Shown here one piece after another: positions 58,687-64,000 of a stretch of DNA of 64,000 nt; within the stretch, counting starts at the first letter, position 1, and each line of letters begins with the position of its first letter. Below the pieces are notes generated by a model. The model searched no databases, had not been told where the DNA came from, and was given only the letters and a program-made list of their open reading frames with translations. The DNA is taken from the NCBI RefSeq assembly GCF_052180215.1, contig NZ_CP197471.1, positions 530,001 through 594,000 of the forward strand, written 5' to 3'. The position numbers were made by a program, and so were the translations under genes. Source of the DNA: Pseudoneobacillus sp052180215 (GTDB lineage Bacteria; Bacillota; Bacilli; Bacillales; Cytobacillaceae).

Positions 58687-60414
58687 ATGGGAAATTTCAG
58701 CAAGTACATAAAAAAATACTGGAAGCCATTTAGCGCTGCGGTATTATTTCTTACGCTAGAGGCGGTTTGTGATTTACTTCAGCCTACGATTATGGCGAAG
58801 ATCGTGGATGTGGGGGTAGTGAATCGGGATTTAGATTATGTGTTAAAAATGGGAGCCGTGATGCTTGGGGTAACTTTGTTAGGTGCGGTAGCTGCTTCCA
58901 CTAGAAGTATCCTGGCAAGTATCACTTCACAAAATTTTGGCACAGAATTGCGGTTCGATTTATTTCGAAAAATTCAACAGCTCTCTTTTAAAAATATTAA
59001 CCGCTATGACCGAGCTTCCTTGATCACAAGATTAACGAACGATGTCGGACAGGTCCAGATGTTCGTAAACGGCCTGATGAGAATTTTCGTTAAAGCACCT
59101 TTATTAGCAATTGGCGGGCTGATTATGGCGACAAGGTTAAACGTCCATCTTTCTATTGTTTTGGCCGTTGTCGTTCCGATGGTTGCTGTTTTGATTATCA
59201 TCAATATGAGACTGAGCATACCACTTTTTTCAAAGGTACAAGGTGCCCTAGATAAAGTGAACGGGGTAATGAGAGAGTATTTATCTGGTGTACGAGTAGT
59301 GAAGGCATTTAATCGTTTTGATTATGAAATTGAAAAATTTAGCGGGTTTAATGAAGAATTTCAAAATCGATCCATCACCGCGGCACGTGTAATCGCCACC
59401 TTTGCACCAATGATTATGTTAGTGATGAATTTAGGAATTGTAGTTGTTTTATGGGTTGGAGGCTTTGGAGTTGAAAAAGGGACCATCCAAGTCGGGCATG
59501 TTATTGCCTTTACGAACTATATGACACAAATACTTTTTTCCTTAATGATGATATCAATGGTTTTTAACATGTTTGTTCGTGCGAAAACATCAGCAAGCAG
59601 AATTGGAGAAGTGTTAGCCGAAGAAGATGACATGACGTGGAAAAACGAGACGACTACCGGTGTGGAAAAAGGTGGAAGAGTTGATTTCGAGAATGTCTCT
59701 TTTTCCTATGAAGGAGCATCCGGAGATCCTGTTCTGAAAAATATTAGCTTTACCTGTCTGCCAGGAGAAACCGTTGGAATCATTGGTTCGACTGGTTCAG
59801 GAAAAAGTAGCCTTGTGGGTCTCATCCCGCGTTTTTACGATATAACAAGTGGAAAAATTAAAATTAACGGGGAAGACATCAGTCAAATTAACCCGAAAGC
59901 GTTACGAGAGAAAGTAGCGATCGTTCCTCAAAAAGCAATCTTGTTTACGGGAACAGTCATCGAAAATATTCGCTGGGGGCGTGAAGATGCTACTCAGGAA
60001 GAAATCGAATTAGCGGCCACAATAGCGGATGCCCATCGATTTATTATGGAATCGCCGGAAGCGTATGATACTCGGATTGGGCAAGGTGGAGTTAATTTTT
60101 CAGGTGGTCAGAAACAGAGAATGTCCATTGCCAGAGCTCTTATCAAGAAGCCAGAAATTTTAATACTCGATGATAGTACAAGTGCTGTCGATGTGACAAC
60201 AGAAGCTAAGATTAAAGATTCCTTGAAAAAGTACGCTGAGGGACTGACCTGTCTTCTGATTGCCCAACGGATTACCTCTGTCATGGATGCCGACCGAATT
60301 ATAGTGTTAGATGATGGAGTATTAGTGGGGAATGGAAAACATAATGATTTATTAAAAACCTGCCATACCTATCAAGAAATCTACCAGTCACAGTTTGGTA
60401 AGGAGGTGCTGTAA
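58687..60414 (+). CDS. ABC exporter half-transporter with degenerate ATP site
   Basis: About 575 residues: six-helix membrane domain (~1-310) and ATPase domain (~335-575). Walker A is GSTGSGKSS and the signature NFSGGQKQR is normal, but Walker B ends ILILDDSTSAVD (Asp instead of catalytic Glu) and the switch residue is Gln (LLIAQRITS) instead of His. These are marks of the degenerate partner of heterodimeric exporters such as TM287/288 and BmrCD. ATG 58687 follows GAGGGGA. It is directly coupled to the next gene, its partner. Confidence 0.92.
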   Translation: MGNFSKYIKKYWKPFSAAVLFLTLEAVCDLLQPTIMAKIVDVGVVNRDLDYVLKMGAVMLGVTLLGAVAASTRSILASITSQNFGTELRFDLFRKIQQLSFKNINRYDRASLITRLTNDVGQVQMFVNGLMRIFVKAPLLAIGGLIMATRLNVHLSIVLAVVVPMVAVLIIINMRLSIPLFSKVQGALDKVNGVMREYLSGVRVVKAFNRFDYEIEKFSGFNEEFQNRSITAARVIATFAPMIMLVMNLGIVVVLWVGGFGVEKGTIQVGHVIAFTNYMTQILFSLMMISMVFNMFVRAKTSASRIGEVLAEEDDMTWKNETTTGVEKGGRVDFENVSFSYEGASGDPVLKNISFTCLPGETVGIIGSTGSGKSSLVGLIPRFYDITSGKIKINGEDISQINPKALREKVAIVPQKAILFTGTVIENIRWGREDATQEEIELAATIADAHRFIMESPEAYDTRIGQGGVNFSGGQKQRMSIARALIKKPEILILDDSTSAVDVTTEAKIKDSLKKYAEGLTCLLIAQRITSVMDADRIIVLDDGVLVGNGKHNDLLKTCHTYQEIYQSQFGKEVL

Positions 60415-60415
60415 C

Positions 60416-62275
60416 ATGTCTGAGAAAACAAATCAGAATCAAAAAAATCAAAACGTTCCAGCTCTTCCTGGCCGTCCGGGCGGTGCTGCCCATTTGCGGG
60501 GACAGGTGGTAAAACCTAAGGATTTTAAGGGTACCTTGAAAAGGCTCTGGTCTTATTTTGGAAAAGAGAGAAAGCTTTTAACAACCGTTTTCTTCTTTAT
60601 TTTAATCGATTCCGCCATTGTCCTGTCTGCACCATTTTTAATAGGGAAAGCGGTTGATGCGATGTCCTTAGAAAAAAGGGTCGATTTTGGATTACTCCAT
60701 GTGGTGATCGTGACACTTTTAATCGCCTATCTCGCTAGCGCCATTTTGAACTTTTCACAAGGCTGGCTGATGTCAGGAGTTGCTCAGCGGATTGTGAAGA
60801 GATTAAGAAGTCATCTTTTTCAAAAGCTGCAAAAGCTACCGGTATCCTTCTTTGATTCTCGTACACATGGAGAATTGATGAGTCGATTGACGAACGATAT
60901 TGATAACGTCAGCAATACGATTTCTCAATCTACGACCCAGTTAATGTCAGGCTCGATTATTATTCTAGGGTCACTGGTGATGATGATCGTCTTAAGCCCG
61001 ATTTTAACATTGGCCAGTCTAGTTACGGTGCCTTTAGTCTTTCTTTTAACAAAATCGATTGCCAAAAAAACAAGAGTATTATTTAGAAACCAACAAAAAG
61101 AGCTGGGAATGCTAAATGGTCATATTGAAGAAACGATTTCCGGTTTAGAAGTCGTGAAGGCTTTTAATCATGAGGAAAAGGCGATTGCCGAATTTGAAGA
61201 AATCAATACGAGACTGCGAAACGTCGGAACAAAGGCACAAATAGCCGCAGGATTTTTAATGCCAATCATGAATGTCATCAATAACTTTGGTTTTACCATT
61301 TTGGCAGTGGTTGGGGGATACTTAGCCGTTGAAAATATGATCACGATTGGTGTCATTGCGAGTTTTATCACGTACTCCCGTCAATTTGTTAGACCATTAA
61401 ACGATTTGGCTAATATCTTTAATATTTTACAATCAGGAATTGCCGGGGCAGAAAGAGTATTTGAAATCCTGGATGGGGAAGAAGAACCTGCGGACCGTCG
61501 AGATGCTATTTCTCTAGAAAACCCTAATGGTGTGGTGGAATTTAAAAATGTTAGCTTTGGCTACCGGAATGATGTTCCAATTTTAAAAAATGTAAGCTTC
61601 AAGTCTGAAGCAGGCAGCAGCACAGCTTTAATTGGTCCAACCGGTGCAGGTAAAACGACAATCGTGAATCTACTAACCCGATTCTATGATGTGACGGAAG
61701 GGGAAATCCTGATAGACGGCCGTGATATCAGAGAATATACAAGAGAAAGTTTGCGAAAATGCTTTGGAATTGTTCTTCAGGACACGTATTTGTTTTCGGG
61801 AACGATTATGGAAAATATTAAATATGGTAATCCGAATGCAACCAATGAAGAAGTGTATGCAGCAGCGCGTATGGCGAATGCGGACCTATTCATTAATCGT
61901 TTGCCGAAAAGATATGATACCGTCCTATCGGAAAATGGCGGAAATTTAAGCCATGGACAACGACAATTATTGGCGATTGCAAGGGTCATCCTTAGCCAGC
62001 CGTCCTTGCTTATTTTGGACGAAGCGACGAGCAGCATCGATACCCGTACTGAGCTGCATATCCAAGATGCCTTGGCGAATGTGATGAAAGGACGAACGAG
62101 TTTTATCATTGCTCACAGATTGAACACCATTCGCGATGCCGATACGATTATGGTCATTCAAAACGGAGAAATTGCCGAAAAAGGCAATCATGATGAACTG
62201 ATGACACAAGAGGGAGTCTATCATCAGATGATTTCCAATCAATTTAAATCGCTGCAGCAAGTGGAGAATTTTTAG
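60416..62275 (+). CDS. ABC exporter half-transporter, catalytic partner
   Basis: About 619 residues with an N-terminal polar extension (SEKTNQNQKNQNVPALPGRP), six helices and an ATPase domain. Walker A is GPTGAGKTT, Walker B LLILDEATSSID has the catalytic Glu, and the switch is IIAHR. Its signature is LSHGQ rather than LSGGQ, so it completes the degenerate site with the upstream subunit, while the consensus site uses the partner's SGGQ. ATG 60416 follows AAGGAGGTG within the end of the first gene. A multidrug or lipid exporter is likely; substrate unknown. Confidence 0.92.
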   Translation: MSEKTNQNQKNQNVPALPGRPGGAAHLRGQVVKPKDFKGTLKRLWSYFGKERKLLTTVFFFILIDSAIVLSAPFLIGKAVDAMSLEKRVDFGLLHVVIVTLLIAYLASAILNFSQGWLMSGVAQRIVKRLRSHLFQKLQKLPVSFFDSRTHGELMSRLTNDIDNVSNTISQSTTQLMSGSIIILGSLVMMIVLSPILTLASLVTVPLVFLLTKSIAKKTRVLFRNQQKELGMLNGHIEETISGLEVVKAFNHEEKAIAEFEEINTRLRNVGTKAQIAAGFLMPIMNVINNFGFTILAVVGGYLAVENMITIGVIASFITYSRQFVRPLNDLANIFNILQSGIAGAERVFEILDGEEEPADRRDAISLENPNGVVEFKNVSFGYRNDVPILKNVSFKSEAGSSTALIGPTGAGKTTIVNLLTRFYDVTEGEILIDGRDIREYTRESLRKCFGIVLQDTYLFSGTIMENIKYGNPNATNEEVYAAARMANADLFINRLPKRYDTVLSENGGNLSHGQRQLLAIARVILSQPSLLILDEATSSIDTRTELHIQDALANVMKGRTSFIIAHRLNTIRDADTIMVIQNGEIAEKGNHDELMTQEGVYHQMISNQFKSLQQVENF

Positions 62276-62284
62276 AATGGTAGT

Positions 62285-62322
62285 GCCTGCTTTCCTATTG
62301 GGGGGAGCAGGCTTGTTTTTTT
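62285..62322 (+). terminator. Rho-independent terminator
   Basis: GCCTGCT pairs with AGCAGGC, followed by a TTGTTTTTTTTT tail. Confidence 0.75.
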
Positions 62323-62362
62323 TTGGGGGGAGGTGTGTGTGCTTTGATGTGTGTTTGCTTGC

Positions 62363-62635
62363 GGACAGAGAATCCGCTAATCCCGTAAAAATCGCTTTTT
62401 TAGGGTTTATAGGACAGAGGATCCGCTAATCTCATAAAAACACCATTTTCATAGTTATAGGACAGAGAATCCGCTAAACCCGTAAAAATCATCATTTTTC
62501 AATGTTTATAGGACAGAGAATCCGTTATATACGAAAAATAAGAGGAAAAGCCATACTTTTCATGCAATAGCGGAACCACAGTCCGATAACCCTAGTAAAA
62601 TCAGACTTTTTCGTTGAATAGCGGAATGTGTGTCC
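62363..62635. repeat. Inverted word array, family C, array C2
   Basis: Four words in one orientation start at 62363, 62412, 62460 and 62511 (GGACAGAGAATCCGCTAAT type; spacing 49, 48 and 51 bp). Two in the other orientation end at 62584 (AATAGCGGAACCACAGTCC) and 62635 (AATAGCGGAATGTGTGTCC), 51 bp apart. In the first group the word is followed by 'CCCGTAAAAATC' or similar. It occupies most of the gap between the ABC operon and the DUF421 gene. Confidence 0.9.
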
Positions 62636-62708
62636 TTTAAAACGTATAGGCCAATTTTTAACCCACAATGATCAACTTAAGCAGAGCTAGATGTTTAACT
62701 AATGAAAC

Positions 62709-62756
62709 AATGCCTGCCCCTAACAAGCAACCAAGCATGTAGGGACAGGCATTTTA
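62709..62756 (-). terminator. Terminator of the DUF421 gene
   Basis: AATGCCTG and CAGGCATT pair as the outer stem, with CCCTAACA/TGTAGGG-type pairing inside, immediately after the minus-strand stop. Confidence 0.7.
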
Positions 62757-63458
62757 CATATATAAAAACACCTTAATATTCTCTTTCTTATCTATGGTAG
62801 CTAGCAGTACGTTTTTTACATCGGTTTGATATAAGCGTTTTAAATTGGATACTAGCCAATCTTCATCCTTTTGGATTTGTTTTAACTCCTTTAAATTAAT
62901 AATACCTTCCTTTATGATCACTCTTGGCATATCAAAAGGCTCTGTATGTATTTTCATGGAGTCAGGTGTAAGGGGTTCGTACTTTGGATCTAAAAAAACG
63001 GAAATCTTTCCGTCAGCCTCCCAAATGGCTAAGGCTACCTTCTTTACATCTTCCACTTTAGCTTCTCGTAATTCTTCTAATAAAATATCAACGGAAATTC
63101 GTGCTTTTTTTAATCCTTTATGAAGAATTTCTCCATTTTGAACAATGTTGATCGGCTTAGGATTCACTAGTCTTCTAAAAGTTGGCCATTTTAGAATCAT
63201 AAAAATGCCAAGAAGATACAAGATGACTAATACAATAGTTGAAATAATGGACCCTTTCATTTCAAGGTGTTCATCTGATAAAGGGTGGGCAATAATGTTT
63301 CCGATCACTAATGCCATGAGAAAATCAAGTGGTCTTAATTGTGAGATGGCACGCTGACCTAATACTCTAGTAACAATTAATAAAAAAATAAAAGCAATAA
63401 TCGCACGAAGAGCCCACTCTATGGCAGTTAACGTATCCTGGCTCTGATAAAAATCCAT
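62754..63458 (-). CDS. DUF421 (YetF/YdfR-like) membrane protein
   Basis: 234 residues. Three N-terminal helices (WALRAIIAFIFLLIVTRVLG, DFLMALVIGNIIAHPL, ISTIVLVILYLLGIFMILKW) are followed by a ~150-residue cytosolic domain with the family pattern KPINIVQNGEILHKGLKKARIS, LLEELREAKVEDVKKVALAIWEADGKISVF. Homologues include B. subtilis YetF, YkjA and the spore germination-related DUF421 proteins. ATG at 63458 is preferred because AAAAGGAT lies ~9 nt upstream. Molecular role unknown. Confidence 0.9.
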   Translation of the reverse strand: MDFYQSQDTLTAIEWALRAIIAFIFLLIVTRVLGQRAISQLRPLDFLMALVIGNIIAHPLSDEHLEMKGSIISTIVLVILYLLGIFMILKWPTFRRLVNPKPINIVQNGEILHKGLKKARISVDILLEELREAKVEDVKKVALAIWEADGKISVFLDPKYEPLTPDSMKIHTEPFDMPRVIIKEGIINLKELKQIQKDEDWLVSNLKRLYQTDVKNVLLATIDKKENIKVFLYM

Positions 63459-63589
63459 ACAAGGCACATCCTTTTCACTAGTATGCTATCACTTAGTTTG
63501 ACACAGATGTACCTTTGGTAACCCTTAATCGTTAAAAAATGAGAATGCTACCTAACTGAGTAAAACAAAAATCGAAAGACCGAAAAAAA

Positions 63590-63617
63590 GAGAAAGAGCC
63601 CATTGAGCTCTTTCTCA
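63590..63617 (-). terminator. Hairpin downstream of the S9 peptidase gene
   Basis: GAGAAAGAGC pairs perfectly with GCTCTTTCTC; on the minus strand it follows the S9 stop and leads into a CTTTTTTTC tract. Confidence 0.75.
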
Positions 63618-63634
63618 TCTATCTTTTTCTATTC

Positions 63635-64000
63635 TTAATTTCTACGATCATCAAACCAACCAATTAAATGGTTTAAACGTTCTAAGCGGTGCTTTGGTTT
63701 ACCAGAACGAGAAAGGTCATGGTTCTCATCAGGGAAACGAACAAATTTCGTATCCACACCTAGACGCTTAAGAGCCACATACCATTGCTCCGCTTGCTCC
63801 ATTGGACAGCGTAGGTCTTGCTCGCTGTGCAGGATAAGAGTTGGTGTTTTAACATTACGAGCATAGTGAAGTGGGGATAGCTCTAATAGCTTATGGGCAT
63901 CATCCCAAAGATCCGCATGTCCGTGCTGCCATTCGGTGAAGAAGAAACCAATGTCACTTGTTCCGTAGAAGCTGTGCCAGTTACAGATACTGCGTTGTGT
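63635..64000 (-). CDS. S9-family peptidase, C-terminal part (start outside window)
   Basis: The frame is open to the right edge; 121 residues are visible. They contain the alpha/beta hydrolase end of an acylaminoacyl-peptidase-like S9 protein: NWHSFYGTSDIGFFF, LSPLHYARNVKTPTLILHSEQD with catalytic Asp, PMEQAEQWYVALKRLG and RFPDENHDLSRSGKP with catalytic His, ending WFDDRRN. The nucleophile Ser and the propeller should lie beyond the window. Assignment rests on the strong match to this family's C-terminal pattern. Confidence 0.88.
   Translation of the reverse strand, partial: TQRSICNWHSFYGTSDIGFFFTEWQHGHADLWDDAHKLLELSPLHYARNVKTPTLILHSEQDLRCPMEQAEQWYVALKRLGVDTKFVRFPDENHDLSRSGKPKHRLERLNHLIGWFDDRRN

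Overview
The window looks like chromosome of a low-GC, spore-forming Bacillaceae, probably a Neobacillus- or Bacillus-like soil species. The evidence is strong AGGAGG ribosome binding sites, frequent TTG and GTG starts, Gram-positive lipoproteins, a CotA-type spore-coat laccase and many short U-tailed terminators. Species identity is inference. I see no rRNA, tRNA, CRISPR array, complete insertion sequence or prophage.

Layout. 1-5.7 kb: end of a DUF438/PAS protein, an MFS exporter, a small membrane protein, an alpha/beta hydrolase, a SEC-C protein and a DUF3870 protein. 5.7-15.9 kb: an aromatic-catabolism block on the + strand. A cre-like site, a promoter and a leader with mutually exclusive hairpins precede an LLM flavin monooxygenase and an FMN reductase. 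These are followed by an unknown protein, fumarylacetoacetase, homogentisate dioxygenase and a Liv-type ABC importer whose two ATPases are fused. The block should import an aromatic compound and take homogentisate to fumarate and acetoacetate. 16-25 kb: CotA, an amidase, a FAD oxidoreductase, a Vpr-like secreted protease (with a relic of a second copy) and an XRE regulator carrying nine 29-residue repeats. 25-33.9 kb: two HD-GYP proteins, a secreted DUF5667 protein, a beta-propeller, a membrane protein and a chemoreceptor. 34-45 kb: a predicted metalloprotease lipoprotein, a GNAT enzyme, a FUSC exporter, RraB, the copper nitrite reductase NirK, a NERD protein, an MFS exporter and an ECF sigma/anti-sigma pair. 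45-58 kb: small membrane proteins, an amino acid permease, YwaF-like and YgjP-like proteins, a dihaem cytochrome c, an atypical response regulator, a MazF-type toxin-antitoxin pair, DinB, a DUF2089/SHOCT operon, an HD nucleotidase, and DUF523-DUF1722 and DUF4253 proteins. 58-64 kb: a heterodimeric ABC exporter, a DUF421 protein and the C-terminus of an S9 peptidase.

The most unusual content is intergenic. Many gaps hold arrays of short words in strict spacing. Two word families (CGGTTGATAA and GTCGGATAA) repeat every 21 bp, usually five times. Two others (GGAC...CCGCTAT and GGAA...TCCGCTTAT) repeat about every 50 bp, one of them as a large inverted arrangement. The spacing is kept while the sequence between words is not. 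I do not recognise these as a named element, and they are my best candidate for an undescribed system. Further items are a roughly 130-bp element whose two copies show a fully covarying inner hairpin, a probable attenuator, Fnr-like operators before nirK and an HD-GYP gene, and a response regulator with Glu at the phosphoacceptor position.
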